From NCBI GenBank assembly GCA_015501075.1, contig JADNYJ010000075.1, positions 117,642 through 181,641 of the forward strand: a stretch of 64,000 bases of DNA, written 5' to 3'. The translations under genes were made by a program, and so were the position numbers. Every line of letters begins with the position of its first letter. Positions within the stretch are counted from its first letter, which is position 1. This DNA is from Gymnopilus junonius. Lineage: Eukaryota > Basidiomycota > Agaricomycetes > Agaricales > Galerinaceae. The notes below the pieces were generated by a model. That model searched no databases and had not been told where the DNA came from. It saw only the letters and a list, made by a program, of their open reading frames with translations. Positions 36,140 through 49,524 of the stretch are shown here, in pieces.

Positions 36140-37981
36140 TTACCGACTCCAAGCATCCTGATACCCAGGAGGAAGCCTAACGACATTCTCGCCAGGCGAC
36201 AACAGCCCTCCTGCATCTTCCTCCTGAACAACCCGAGGAGGTCCTTTCCTCGACCTGTCCTCCGTGATGGTGATTTGGCTGGAGGCTTGTTCTTCGTTCC
36301 ATGTTAGCGCGATGAGCCCGCCTTCACTGGGAGTTGGGTATGATGTTCTTGATGATGACGGTTCGCCGTATGGTGTTGCAGGCATTGAAAGTTGCCGAAG
36401 AGGAGGAGAAGGGATGTTTGTAGGACTTTGCAGGGTGGTGTAAAGTTGAGGTCGTTGTAATTGATTGTAGGGATCGTACAGCATGGCCTGGGCGACGGCT
36501 TAAATGGATGTATGTCACTGAGCGCCCAAGAATATATTGTGATGGTGGAGCTCTCACCTGGATGCATGGGTGCCGACTCATAATGATGAGGTCCGTAATG
36601 AGTGATTGGATCATCGTTTGAAAGTGAAGGTGGCATATAGCCTGCGTAAAACTGCGAAGGGGCTTTATCTTCTGGGTATATGGTACGTTTGATACGTCTA
36701 GACATGGGCTATCAGCAGCTGAATGAGGAAAAAAATTCATGTTTACCGACTTTCGGGTTAAGAAACATGTTACAAGTACGAGGACGAGAGCAACAGCACC
36801 AGCCTAAATATCTCGCTGATTAGCCAAAATATCTAACACGCAAAAGATGGATTTGAGCGTACAATAATTCCACCTAGCGCCCCACCTGACAATCCGTGCT
36901 TGTGTCTTGTCGGCTCGCTACTGAAAGTAATACAAGTATGTATGTAACGGAATGAAATGCAATTGACAAACCAAACTTACCTAGGCTCGCCGTCAATAAC
37001 GTCGATATGAGAAAAATCCCACCAGGGCGCGTCGCCTTGGCCTTCATTGGTGATCGTGACTGAATATTGTCTATTACGATCCAAACCCGATTGCCAAAAC
37101 ATTACTTGATCCAAGGAAATCCAACGTGAGCTGGAGTTGAAGGTTGTAGTGACAGCGGGGCCCAGATCCGAGGGAGGCTGTACAGTAACAGTGAAGGGTC
37201 CAAGGTCGACGTTTACCAGACAGTAGATGAAGAAGGCAGAAGTTTCGTTCAAGGTGAATGACACTGAAGCACCTGCTTGATCCGTATGTTGGCGTGGGTA
37301 GAACGTGTTACCGACTGCTCCAATCGTCCCTGGGAGGTCTGTGAACCAAGTGGCGGTGTAGCTGAACAGGGGATTGAGTGTCGCATCTGCTGTGAAGGGG
37401 ATAATAGTTCGATTGACACCAGGGCTATTTGAAATTAGGTGAAAAAGAGATTTCATAAAAATAAGATCAACTGTATTTTACCTGCCGCCTGCTCCAACCC
37501 CAATCGTCAATACTACTTCAGAAACCGACACCACGTTGGATTGGGTGACGTTAAAGTACGCCGTGTGCTGTCCATAGGTCAACCCTTCTGCCTTCGCAAG
37601 TAACCCAGGAGGTGAATTTGGTGACGAGACGACCTGGTTGTCCACTTGAAGTACGTATGAGCCAGAAGGCGCCGTCCCGTAGAAGTATCTTTTGATTGGG
37701 GCTATTAGTAGTGAGAAAACGGGCGGTACGCCGAAATTGACGACTCACGCGGCAGTCCCTACGAACTGGACGGAAACGCTGGCGCCAACGAATGAGGTCC
37801 GGTGTGAGCTTGGGCCAACGCAGAAACTCTGCGGAAACCAAGTCGAGTCGTCAGAGCCAGGGCACGTTACGTTCCATCCTCCTGTCAACGGTCCATCTCG
37901 GTAAGGAAGGTAGTTCAAAGTCGGAGAGTCGTCACTGATCGTAATATTGAGAGGAGCAGGATCTGTCGAGCTGGATGGCAT
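36140..37981 (-). CDS. Single-pass membrane protein with beta-sandwich-like ectodomain
   Basis: The ATG at 37981 opens MPSSSTDPAPLNITISDDSP. Several exons join through GT/AG introns (about 37691-37746, 37427-37482, 36921-36982, 36810-36864 and others). Two repeats of a pattern seen in many basidiomycete surface proteins are visible: SVSVQFVGTAAYFYGT with YVLQVDNQVV, and ASVSFTLNETSAFFIYCLVN with SLDQVMFWQSGL. N-glycosylation motifs are frequent. A helix (GALGGIIAGAVALVLVLVTC) follows, and a cytoplasmic tail with KRTIYPEDKAPSQF and many Pro/Ser. The likely place is the plasma membrane; role unknown. An obvious signal peptide is not seen. Confidence 0.75.
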
Positions 37982-38686
37982 CTCAGGCTACAATGAGCGC
38001 TGCAGAACAAGAGGTTGAGGCTAGAACGAGAAAAGCATTCAACCCGAACAAGCGGTGCATGACCAGCCCTGGATTAAGTCGCCAGCGGCGTACGTAATGC
38101 TCATTTACTACCGCGTAGTTGACAAGCTGTAAGCTGCAGTTTAGGGTATCCTAAGGAGCAAAATTTATCAGTAAATTGAGGTGGATAAAGCATAAATTTG
38201 CCATTACCTCTTAGTCGAAATAGGCATTAGGTGATGCGTCGAGTTCAAGCAGTTTGCCAGTGAATTATGCAAAAAAATACGAGTTGAGAATGCCTGTTGA
38301 AGTATGCCATACCCAGATGTACAAATCCTTTGGCTAGATCAACCTGACCGTAATAGAAAGGCCAGGAGAGAATTGGGATGATGTTGTCGGCACCAGAGTG
38401 CTCAGGTCGGATTTAATCAGAAACTTATCATCAAATCTTCATGTGACTTGATAAGATGATAAGCGACCTTCAAATTCAGCCATTCTGAATCTCTGCGGCA
38501 AGAGCACAGGCAAGGCGCATGACGTCAGCTGTACAGTTGATCGGATCCAACCGAATCGCGATTGTTAATATCTGGCTGAAGCCAACGGCCGCCGAAGCTG
38601 TGCGTGGTATGCACGTTGTCGATGTTGCGGACTAAATAGCGCGTCTTGCGTTCAAATCTCCCTCATCTTGTGTATTTCAGGAGGAA
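37982..38686. other. Divergent promoter region between the membrane protein and F-box genes
   Basis: No ORF of note. The two flanking genes are transcribed away from each other. Confidence 0.4.
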
Positions 38687-40378
38687 ATGAATGCAGATCT
38701 ATCAGCAAAAACTATGGACCGTCCTCCACCAAGTTCGGCGCCCGAGTTGGTGCACAGGTCGCACTGCCAACCACACAGCAGATCGGAATCTTTCGAATCG
38801 CAGGCACTCCAGAAAGGTGGAACTATGGACCAACTAATGGAAATAGAACATCAGCGCGAGCGAAGATCTACCATGAATCGTAGTCACGATCCCTTCATTC
38901 ATCGCCTTCCACCGGAACTTGGGTCCTACATATTCCGACTTTGTGGGCTGTATAGACCATGGGTTCTATGCGGGATATGTAGCTACTGGAGACAGATCGC
39001 GTGCTCAACGCCCGAGCTCTGGAGTGAATTATATATTCCAGTCAGAAACACCCATTCTTCGGAGAGTTGCAATGTCATTGAAATGGCACTCCATCGATCT
39101 GGGAGCCTCCCATTGTCACTATCCATTTCAAGCCCACAACATCGCTCCGATAAATTATCGGCTACAATGTCTACCTTGATTGCGATGGTAAATCAGTGCT
39201 CAGGTCGGTGGTACAGTTTGTCCTTCGAAGTTCCTTCTTGGGTGCTACCTTTGATTTCCCCAAGCAATGGAAATCCCACTTTACTTAAAAAACTGCAACT
39301 CCGAGCATTTTGGGATAGCGCCCCCATACATGATCAAGATTCGTTGCAGATGAGTAGTGCAAGCCCGACCAGCCTCATTCTCTGGATTCCAGGCTGCCGA
39401 CTGGATTTTGTTTCCATTAAATGGAGTTGTATGACAACAGTTGATGTGGATAGTTTCAGGGAGGACGAATGCCTCGAATTGCTTCGTAGATGCCCCCAGT
39501 TGGTGACTCTCAAAGTCAAAATCTCGTTGGACACTGGTGGTACACCGTTCTCGATGACTGCCGTAAATCATCCTCAATTGCAAATCTTCAAGCTGACCGT
39601 AAATGAGGAAGCACCTGAAGATCTTCTCGAATTGCTCACCTTGCCAAATTTACAAACATTTTCGTATTACGATGGCCACCTATATCCATTCCCTCCACGT
39701 ATTCTTACGTCTTTGTTCCGTCGATCTGATTGTGCTGTGATGGATCTCTGTTTGGATGCGGAGATCATTGGGACTGACGATTTCATTGAACTTTTGGAGA
39801 GTATACCATCCCTTCGAAACCTAAAGTTTAAATCGACTATCGATTCCGACTGTCATGCGGACGTTATCCTGGAATGCCTCTCCGAATTCTCGAAGACCGA
39901 CGTAAATTTCATGCCTAACGTTCTTCCACAACTTTTGTCTCTAGAATGTGTCTGCCCATATCCCTTGCAATGGGAGCACGTTACCGCTAGCTTTGGACCT
40001 ATTGGAGAAAGGCACGGCTCGCCGTGTCGACCTCTAAAGAAGATAAAGGTCAGGATTAATTTTGATCCTGATGAAGACGGTGTGCTAGGAATGGACTATA
40101 TGTTGATCCCAACTATCCGTCGTATTTACAACATCTTAGGGGCTGGAGTCGACTTAGATATCCAATGTTATGATCCAGATGGCGGCTCTACATTCAACAT
40201 AGGTGTTGTTGAATTCGAAAGAACTTCCTTAAATTACCATTCTTCACGTGTTGACAAATTGGTGCATGAAATATCAGGTACTTCTCTCTTTGTCCGATTC
40301 TCCTTATGCTGACCATTATACTTCGCAGATTCAATATCAGAGCTCATGCGCGACGATGTTGGAATAAAATTCTTATGA
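38687..40378 (+). CDS. F-box protein with leucine-rich repeats
   Basis: One long exon (38687-40278) and a short last exon (about 40329-40378) across an intron starting GTACTT and ending CGCAG. The F-box lies at about residues 65-110 (HRLPPELGSYIFRLCGLYRP, then CSYWRQIACSTPELWSEL), the classic mushroom arrangement. Leucine-rich strands follow (LVTLKVKISLD, LQIFKLTVNEEAPEDLLELL, LRNLKFKS, LLSLECVCPYPLQWEHVTAS). It probably selects substrates for SCF ubiquitin ligase. Internal Met at residue 47 or 63 is an alternative start; the N-terminal 50 residues are low in conservation. Confidence 0.8.
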
Positions 40379-43300
40379 CCGTAATCGAATTTTACAATTA
40401 CGTTAACGACTGTGCTTGGCGGTGGGATTCAATGGTATAGTTTTAATATGTCGACTCAAATAAGAGGATGAACTGTTACTCTTTTCAACCCATCTCTCGG
40501 ATTCTCTCCAAGTTAAACTGTACCACTGGTACTTATTTGCGTCTAATGTGACTTGTGCCCCCGAGTCAATGTATGCATGTCCCTGTTGAAATAAACGATG
40601 GTATGTTTGGCCTCTGAGAGGGATGGAGGGTGCCAAGAGGCAAACGGATGACTATCCATGTACAAATCCTGTACCTATGTAGTGTACAAGAACAATAGCA
40701 AAAACTAATTAAGTACTTGACATGAGTAATAGAGACTACTCGGGAAATGGAGCTGCATTGCGCATGCTCGCATAATTCCAACAGTCCCTACATTGATTCA
40801 ATGCCTAGACCTGCCCATACTCAGCTGACTGCCTGTCATTGGTACGTTATCATTTTTTCTCGGACCACTTTGGAAATCTCAATTTACTCTTAGGACCCCT
40901 CACGTCTATACATCTTGCAGCTTAGAAGGCGACAACGTGTCAAGTCACAGCAATTTGACTCAGCCGTCAAGATGGAGGAGATTTAGCCAGCTGATGACGT
41001 TAAGGGCCATACTTCAATGATGTATGTCACTTCGTCTTTTCTTTCCTTTGTCTCATCTCAGTTATGTGCTATCCTACGCAGGCCGAATACTTTACTTTCA
41101 GTGTACGCTGTGGTCTGCTGCAAATATCCCGCCCCCGCTTCCCGGGGTTTTGATGCGCCCTCGACCTTCCGAGGACGTCTCAAATTCTCAAGCATCGGTC
41201 GAGCTTTGCTTTGCGTTTCTCGTTGTAAGTCATTCTCAGTGTGCTAGACACTTATACTCACATTTTCGTGCTCATATGGACTCCTCCATACAGCAATTTT
41301 CTTCTCAGTGACTACATTCCGGATTTTCGACTGGATGACATCCTACCATACCCCCGCCAGCAGGACTTCAACGCCAAAATCTCAAACTTGATGTCCTATA
41401 CATACATTTATGCTCTCCATTCGTCGTCGTCCCCGCAGTGGCCATATCAAAACCCAAGCCTCGACTTGTTTCCCTTCATGCCGACGTCGTGCCTCCTCCT
41501 TTGCCCTTCCTCCTTGATTCAGCCTTCCTTCTTACGGAACATCAGCCCACGCACAACTCAGTCCTCTATACGCTGTGAAGAATCAAATTCAACAGTCAAG
41601 AACACTACTGACACAATCCATAGACTGAACAGCCGGATGTGTACGCCACGTCATCACGGAATACACCCTCATCTGTTTATTTAACAGCGGATCTGGGCTC
41701 TTAGGAGCTCATATCAGCGCGTACTGGAACATCGCAAGGTTGGCGTGCGATGTCGAAGTGGATTTTGCTGGCTCTGGCGAGACTGGCTAACGGAGGACGT
41801 CTGTTGGGGACTGGCGGTGCCAAAAGGCAGAAGGTGCATTCATAGTATCGTTGAACATGACCGGACCTTCCAAGGACGTCCCGGATTTTCAAGTACATGT
41901 CGGTCAAGTTCACTTTTTCTCCTCGTAAGTTTCAATTGTAATTTCAACGGTAGAGCTTCATGCTTCGGTTACTATTTCTATTTCTGTTTGATTCCTTGAT
42001 TCCTATTGTAGACCACCTCATGGAATAAAAATTTTCCGTTTCGTCCTCACTTCGCCGTCACCGAAGATATTTACTTAGTATAGGCAAAGTATGTTGTGTC
42101 TGAGGTTCGCGTTCTTCAATGTACCTATCGTTCTCGCAGAACCTCTGTCAACTTCGAATCAACTTCATCGATCTGAGTGGTACGAACGTTGAGGAAAAAG
42201 CGTCCCACTATGGAGAAAAGAGCTAAAAAAAGTTAATCACTCGAAGTCTTGGGTGATTTTTGTCTTGTGTGAGTAAGCGAGATGAAAGGTTTCTTCACCA
42301 GTGTAGGCCTTTTCGGAAAGTTGAGCGAGCTGTTCATTTAGAAGTTCGCAGCTTCATTTCTTTCCTGCCTCCCTCTTTCTTCTCTCAGTTCAAGGCAGTG
42401 TGTTAGCCCTCCCAAAACTAGTTGAGCACAAAGATCTGGCTGCAAGCAGTGTGAGTTTATTGACGTCGACAACTTTCTAACACTGCTGATGTGTAATGAC
42501 TTATATTGGCGTTGGAAATCGGGTTCAAGGAAGCAGAGAGTGTGTAGTATTAAGGGCGGTAGCGGGCAAATTCGCTCCCAGCGTAAAGAATACAATTCGA
42601 GCACGACAGTCTCTGTTATTTCAATTGACAGGTCCCAATGATTAAATTATAGAGGTCAATATGATGGAATAGTGTGGGTGAGACACATAAAATCAATCCA
42701 TAATAATAAGAACGTACAGTCCGCCCTGCGAACTTTGAAACGTTACACCAGCCGGCCACGCCAGCTTTTAGCTCGAAAGACGTTATATCAGGAAATTACA
42801 AAAATAATGAAGGATGAACGGAAACATACCACTCCTTCCTGCAGTAATTCAATCTTCCACAAGTAAGTAGAAGGAGTCGAACAAGAAACGGTATACCTAG
42901 AACATGCATTCATATTTTTCTACAACCTCGTTAACGCTTCAATTACCATTCACTCAGAAGAATCCTGGAAGAATACCCTCTATTCGAATATCTTTTCAGC
43001 CGATAACCCAGTCACGAACTCGCTGAGGCAAGGAACCCAGGAAGCTACATTCGCAGACAACCTGTTCTTTTTGTCGATGATAATTTCGTTATTATAAAAA
43101 GGTGGATTTGGAACATTGCAGTAGTGGCATGTAGTCGTAAAGTCAAGCGTGAAAAGGGCCTAGACAACTGGTCGTATATCAAGTATGACTTCGGTTTCTA
43201 TGACTTTAAGATTGAAGGACAAGACTTACTCAGAGACCACTGTTGAGATGTATCATGTCTCGAGAGAGTTGGCATGAGTGAGTGTGGAGTGGAAGAGGAT

Positions 43301-43474
43301 GGGACGTGGATGAGGCTAAGGAACGGAATTGGTTGCCACGGCCATATCTTATCTTATCATCAATTTCGGGAGTCGGGACCTGGCTGAGCCGGACCTAAGT
43401 TCGATGATGTTGCCTGCCAGAATTTCAACCGTCCTTCCCTGATCGTCTACCGCTTTACCTTCGTCCACTCATCT
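40379..43474. other. 3.1-kb stretch without a supported gene
   Basis: No coherent ORF set. Two diverged copies of a motif containing CCTTCCRAGGACGTC and a following TCGGTC occur near 41162-41225 and 41872-41935, each ending at a GTAAGT-like donor. They may be remnants of a decayed repeat. Confidence 0.35.
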
Positions 43475-44919
43475 ATGCCTGGATCTCACAGGGACCTACC
43501 CACCGAACTCCTGCAAACTATCTTTGATATCTTGGTGTCCACTCCAGACTCCCTCCCGACTTTGAAGGCGTTTTCATGTGCCAGCTCACGCCTGTGCTCG
43601 ATTTCGCAACCATATCTGCTCCGCAATGTAGTTCTTCACCAAAGTCATCCAGGTACCTCGAATGCCCCAGGTCCCACGGATTGTCATGATCACTTGCCTC
43701 ACAATCCTGCTAATCACTTTCTTCAAGCCTTGCTCTTGTCTCCCTACATCGCATCCTACATCCAGGGGCTTACCTTGCCAATGAATACATCTCAATGGCT
43801 AGACGATGACACCTCATTGTCCCAACTCCTTCCGCTACTTGTCAACCTACAACGTCTTTCGATTACAGGTGGAAATGTCTGGATTTCGAGAAAACCGACC
43901 CACGTAGCGAAATTATGGACAACATTTTCAGCTGAGGCGAGGGAGGCACTAGGAATGGCATTGAAGGTTCATTGTCTTAGTGAGGTCGATTTGACGGGTA
44001 TTGAGTTGTTTCCTCTCTCTCTTCTCGGGTACTGCCATATGCTACAACGGTTATCGGTGGCTAACTTTGAGGTGGCGGAGGAACGATCGGATGGCATGGT
44101 CTTGGTATGAACTTGTTAAATTTATTACGCCATAGCTAATGTCCCATTTCCAAGCGATACGGCAATACCAAACGCCAGCTAGAGTACCTTCACATTGAGG
44201 AAGCCGGAATGCCGAACGAATACCTAATTTTCGGATCACCTTCATGGCCATTCGACTTATCAAGCCTTCACACTCTGAGCATATCTCCACGCAAGGTAGC
44301 GAACCTATGCCATCTTCCCAGGAATTTAACGTCGCTCCAACATCTTCAAATACACACCAGTCAACTCGGGAGTAAGTCAACCAATATGTGTTAGATTCCT
44401 CCATTTGCTTGTTCAACACTGACTACTCTTTCGTCAGCTGATACCGTATACGACCAGCGCGGATACCTCCTACGGCACCACCGCCTCATCGGTCTCAGTC
44501 TGACTGAATCTCCCTTCCAACATTTTTATGCCTTACAATCCCTAACCATCGACGCCAATTTCAGGATCGCCTCATTTGACTCTAACAACCCCCTTCTCAT
44601 CGATTGTTTCTCCAGTCCCCTTTCCTGGATAACAGAGTTCCTCAACCTATCTTTCAAACCCAACTCCGAACAATCGGTTTCCCCACGGAAACTTATCCTC
44701 AAGCTCGTCTTTTCACCGCATTTTCCCAATGAATTTTTTCCATATTTTGATGGGGGATGGAGGAGGTTAGCGAGGTGTTTGGATTCTGAGGCGTTTGAGG
44801 GGTTGGAGGTGGAATTGCGTGTAGGTGGGTTGAGTGGGAAAGGCGTGAAAGTGTTGCGGGGAAATGTAGGTTTTCAGGAGTTGGTGGGGACAGAAGGAGT
44901 CGTTATTTTGTCGGAGTAA
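43475..44919 (+). CDS. F-box protein
   Basis: The start MPGSHRDLPTELLQTIFDIL is itself the F-box N-terminus, followed by SCASSRLCSISQPYLLRNVV. Leucine-rich strands follow (LLPLLVNLQRLSITGG, LSEVDLTGIELFPLSLLGYC). Two introns keep the frame: about 44107-44155 (ending CCAAG) and 44372-44438 (GTAAGT to CGTCAG). The third exon runs to TAA at 44917-44919. Predicted SCF adaptor; substrate unknown. The F-box at the extreme N-terminus supports the chosen start. Confidence 0.78.
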
Positions 44920-45165
44920 GCAATATCGTGTAGAATAGAGCAACCGTCCGTACGGGCTTTGGTATTAGAAATGTACGTTTTCCTTGCTATTCGATTTTTG
45001 GGTGGATATCACCACCGTTTGCAATGAGCAGGTACGCTGATACAGAGCACGTAGACGGCAGTCAATAGAATATTCAACACGATGGTCCAGATCTCTCTTT
45101 ATACTCTTTGGATCGTTATTTCTTGCAGTTCCGAGTGCAGATCATATCTGGATCGCTATTACCCT

Positions 45166-45275
45166 CACACGACGGGCAAGCAACTGTCCAAACGGCCCAA
45201 AATGAGCACTTTTGTATAACAAAATGCTCATTATTGAGCTAATCGGACAGCCACTTGCCCCCCGTGTCAGAGTCT
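45166..45275. repeat. Small imperfect fold-back element
   Basis: Left arm CACACGACGGGCAAGCAACT (and on) pairs imperfectly with right arm GCCACTTGCCCCCCGTGTCA. The inner arms AATGAGCACTTTTG and CAAAATGCTCATT pair closely around a TATAA loop. No coding capacity. This is a MITE-like hairpin; no clear target duplication. Confidence 0.5.
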
Positions 45276-45373
45276 AGACTCAGTTGATAAGATTAGATTA
45301 TCGTTAGCCAACATTATCAATACGGGCTAATCGATGACATACATCGATGACAATTAACATTTCTTCCTTCCTT

Positions 45374-46294
45374 CTACCACCTCGTCGATCTATTCGCCTG
45401 CCCTGATATCCCACTTTTCGGCCACCTCTCCACTTCTGGTTCCTTATCGCGTGTCTCTTCGTCTTCAGCTTGCTCGTAAGCCCAGATCTCTGATATTGCT
45501 CTAGCTCTTATACTGGCTTCTCGGGTAACCTCGTCGAAGCCCTCCCAGTCCGTTTTGAGGTGGACACGTCTAGAGCCAGAGTGTAGGCGGCTTGAGGATG
45601 ACGCGATATTTGTGTTTTTATGCTGAGCGGGGAGATGGCCATTATATGCATGGTCTGCCGTCGCTACGCGATTGGGTTGTATCTTAGCAGAGGGTGTCAA
45701 AATGTCGACCAAGCAATGCTTGGCAGACGAGAAGAAATTTTTTTTCTTTCTCAACGGAAGATTGTCGACTGACCTAGAAGCTGGCCCAGCTACTGTAGAT
45801 CTATCCTTGTCAGGAATCATAGATGCAGTTGACGATCGGCCATTCCATGCAGTTGACAAGTGATCATTCTGTCGGATCTGATCTCGTCTAATAATTCGTA
45901 ATGTATTGACGGATTCCTGACTGGGGCTTTTAGTCAGGCCGGGCAACTCGTCAACTGGAAAAGCGTAAGGAGATTTGCCGTCATATGGGTCCAAAAGGGT
46001 GCGGAGGTTCCATTTGGGTGGACCTCTTGGCCTAGAGCTGGCGCGAGAATTAACGACGCCTCCAGAGTTTGGCAGAGGAAGAGCAGGAGCCTCACGATGA
46101 GGGGAGAGAGATTTATCATCAATCAATTGTCTATCGATTGAGTCGGTTGGGGTGGCGGTAGGAGCCTCAGAGACACGAATGATAGGAGGGGATGCATGTG
46201 GCGGCTGACTGGGCGTATCATCGGGGAAAGCTTGGGCCATATGTGTATAAACAGTCGCAGAGAGGCAATAGATGGGCGGCGAACTAGATTTCAA
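45374..46294 (-). CDS. Disordered protein of unknown function
   Basis: The 306-codon ORF is without introns; MAQAFPDDTP at codon 19 is a likely alternative start. It is rich in Ser, Pro and charged residues. The recognisable segments are KWNLRTLLDPYDGKSPYAFP, a KKKNFF basic patch, and a C-terminal helix (EVTREASIRARAISEIWAYE). No domain is recognised. The length and consistent codon use support a real gene, perhaps lineage-specific. Confidence 0.55.
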   Translation of the reverse strand: MKSSSPPIYCLSATVYTHMAQAFPDDTPSQPPHASPPIIRVSEAPTATPTDSIDRQLIDDKSLSPHREAPALPLPNSGGVVNSRASSRPRGPPKWNLRTLLDPYDGKSPYAFPVDELPGLTKSPSQESVNTLRIIRRDQIRQNDHLSTAWNGRSSTASMIPDKDRSTVAGPASRSVDNLPLRKKKNFFSSAKHCLVDILTPSAKIQPNRVATADHAYNGHLPAQHKNTNIASSSSRLHSGSRRVHLKTDWEGFDEVTREASIRARAISEIWAYEQAEDEETRDKEPEVERWPKSGISGQANRSTRW

Positions 46295-48842
46295 CAGGCG
46301 AAAGATGGGTCGTAAAGCATTGAATAGTGGAGAGGAACAGGCGGACTTTTATATCGTACAAAGAAAGGGTAGTGTGAAGTGTGGGAGCCTGACTATCTGA
46401 TCTTAAAAATTTTCAAACCGAGGTCTCTCGTCGATTACCTCCGCACATGCTCCATGCGATAATTTGTGGACGGATGAGGTCTTTTTTCCCGAATGGGTAT
46501 GAATGCCCAAAATGGTTAGAACGTGCTTTCTTGAAAGAATCTCCAGACTTTCCCACTGGTTACTGATGTCGACCGACTTATTCTCAGCAGGTTCTAAAGC
46601 TCCGCAATATCAGAAGAGAGATCTGCCTTCAAATTGGAGGAAGGTAAAGTTCGGGATGGATCTGCCTGTAAGGTGCGAAACATCATTAAATCAAGGCCCT
46701 TTCTGATTGAAATTTTTGAATTCAGGAAGTCTGGACGTATTTACGTGACCGGACAGTAGCTCCCGGGACTTTGAAGTGTTATAAAATTTCCTCTCATTTC
46801 GTGTATTCTAGCCAGGACAAAACCAGGAGGCGAACATTATTGGAAACCGTGAGAACTACCTCAACACGCGACTGGCACGACTCAAACACCAGGTCCGCTC
46901 TTCTTCCCCAACTTCCATGTCGCTGAGTGATCCGCCGTATTTCGTGGACAGCATCTCCTTATCTCTTCCTAACCAACCCAAGAAGCTCTTCTAACGAAAC
47001 TGTACGGGTGATTTCGCGCCCTTGAGTATGGTAAGTTCATGTTTAGGCATTCACTTTCTCTCGCACAGCTGACTTTCGATTCCAGACTCCAGTTGAACTA
47101 CAATTCTCTTATATCTCGTCAATCTACTCAGCCCGACAACAAAGGACGCGCTGCCTCCATGTGCTGGTTTGTTGCGGCCCGTGGAAAGACAGATTTTGCA
47201 CGTTAGGATGGTCGGGGTCGATTCATGTACGTTTTCTACTCTTACTCAAAATGCATGGTCACATGGAGTCATTGACAAGCTCTCTTATCGTAGCTCTGAT
47301 ACCACCTTTCTGAAATTCCTATTGTGGTCGTACCTCTGGGCATTCCTTACTTCCACCAGCACATGAGCCGGTCCCCATCCTCGTTGAAGGAGCTTTTCCC
47401 TCAAGAGTGACTATTTGAAGTTCAGGTGGACTTCAGCTCCGGCTTGAACTGCTCACTCCTAGCTAACTGGGCTCTCGTTTCTCTGCATGTTTCTTCCAGT
47501 GCTCTTCTTTTCAGTAGAAGCTGACTGTAGATTTCTTTCATTCTATGCATACGTTCCAGGTGCGTCCAAGGGAGATCAGGCTATTTGAGTTTGGCACCGA
47601 CTCTCGAGAACGGTGTACTTAGGTATGATACCCTGTGTTGCCTCTTCCGCCTTATACTTACCGTTTTACCTAGGCCGAAGTTTTGCGTTCGTTTCTGCTC
47701 GAAGGCCGTAATATTATAGATGGAGATGACGGCAATGACAGGAGAGAGCTGCTCCCTATCGCAAGGAAGTCTTATGCTATAGAACTTCAACTGGTGAGGT
47801 TTTCCTTAATTCTTGATTTCTCGATGTTTGTCACGTCATGAACTCGAATCTCTTTCTTTGTACGTTGATGACCCTCCAGGTGACATCTGACATTCTATGC
47901 TGATCTTTCTTTGTACATTTTTAGAGCTTTGCCTGACTTTTATCACTGTTCAGTACGTTCGACTTAACCATGAAGACGACGTTGGCAAGGATGGGGAGGA
48001 ATACCTGGACAGAGGGACTAAACCAATGTACGTGATTCTACGTGTCACTTTGTCGCCCGTCATTGAGTTCATTCTCATTAGCAACTTGCTTCGACTGTTG
48101 TTTCTACTCTTCAAGATTGCATGCAATGATGCCTCCTGTCGGACTTGTGCCTCTCCTTTCTCAAGTCCAATAGCGTCCGTCTACTTCCAATCAAGCAGGT
48201 CTGCCAGAACACCTCTTCTATCTTCAAGCCCATTTTTCACCTGTGCAACTCCATAATGTCCGCGATACCTGATGTCGACGGTAGCTCTGTCATATTAAAC
48301 GGCGGACCCAGCATACCGCACCTGGGCGACACAATCACCATCCATCTTCGAAAGTATGCATTCATTGTCGTGTAAATATTAGATTTTGGATTTAATGGTT
48401 CAATTATTCTGCGTACTTCGTATATCAATACTTGCATAGTAACTATTGTACTTGCTTGAGATCATTACGAGCCTATCGTATTGTAATTAAGTCGAGAGGA
48501 AGTACAATGAGAAGGAGGACGGCGTTCAAGATACGGATTCTAGCCACTCGCCCTATTGAGCACCGTGAGAGCAACCTCAAATCAACATGCAGGCCTCCCT
48601 CTTGCTTGCTCCTCCTTCTCGATCTTATCCTCCACCCTACATGTGCGCGATGTTCCGCCTTCAATCAGGGCCGTACTTCGACCTCCATCCTTCGAGTACG
48701 ATGATCTTTCTTTGAGAGCGTTCCCGAGCTATATTGTATGTCGTGAGTCAGTTTTGCTTGACCAAATTTCGTCCCCGCCCTAAGCGACAAGATCAATGTT
48801 GGCGACCACCTACTGGGTCAATAGCATTCACTTATCGGGATG
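46295..48842. other. 2.5-kb stretch without a supported gene
   Basis: Only short ORFs, though splice-like signals occur (GTAAGTTCATG near 47030 and TTCCAG near 47084). No domain recognised. Confidence 0.35.
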
Positions 48843-49524
48843 TTAGGCCACAATAGTCTCCCTCCAAGCTTTGACCCTTTCCAGAGGTGACCGGTGACCC
48901 TTGATCGACGTCGTTACTTGTACCTTTGAGCTTTTCATTAAATTAATGAAAACTAGAGCCAAAGGGAAGGTCTTACATCCGTTTGAGAGCGCCATTTCCT
49001 GGAGCAACCTTTGTTCGTCAGAATTAAGAGGAAGATCTTGAAGTAATGCATGAGGACAACTGAAGTTGATGGATAATTTTTTTTGCTCACCACGCCCCGA
49101 AAGAAGAGAGCGCCAGTCAATGTTAGCTCTTTTGGTACCTCCTCTGCCTTTTAGTGGCCAAGCCTTGGAGCCTCCAATGTCGTCGCCCTCACCCCGAAAA
49201 CACATCTCCGAGTCAGGATACTCCTGACCCTCAGCCGTCTCATCGTCATCATCTTTCTACATCCATCTCCTCGTTGAAGCCGGCGTCCATGCGCTGAGTA
49301 TGAGTCTCAGGTGCAAATTCACAATACAGTAAATTTGCCAGCTCGATAGTCTTGTCAATAAGAGCCTCGTAATCCGCGTCCAGTCGAGGTGTGTTGGGAG
49401 CCGCTCGATATCGCCTAAACTTGATTTCGGCAGCCAAGGTGACAAGGTACGGGTTCAGTTTGACCTCATCCTTACGATCGCCCGTAAACCTGAAGGAAGG
49501 GTAACTAGGAGAGTCTCCTGTCAA
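48843..49524 (-). pseudogene. Possible decayed gene of unknown family
   Basis: A frame from 49524 (KLNPYLVTLAAEIKFRRYRA, DADYEALIDKTIELANLLYC) stops at 49249. Another frame continues at once with DDDDETAEGQEYPDSEMCF and LLQDLPLNSDEQRLLQEMAL. A one-base shift near 49250 would join them. It could be a dying gene or an assembly error. No family recognised. Confidence 0.3.
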
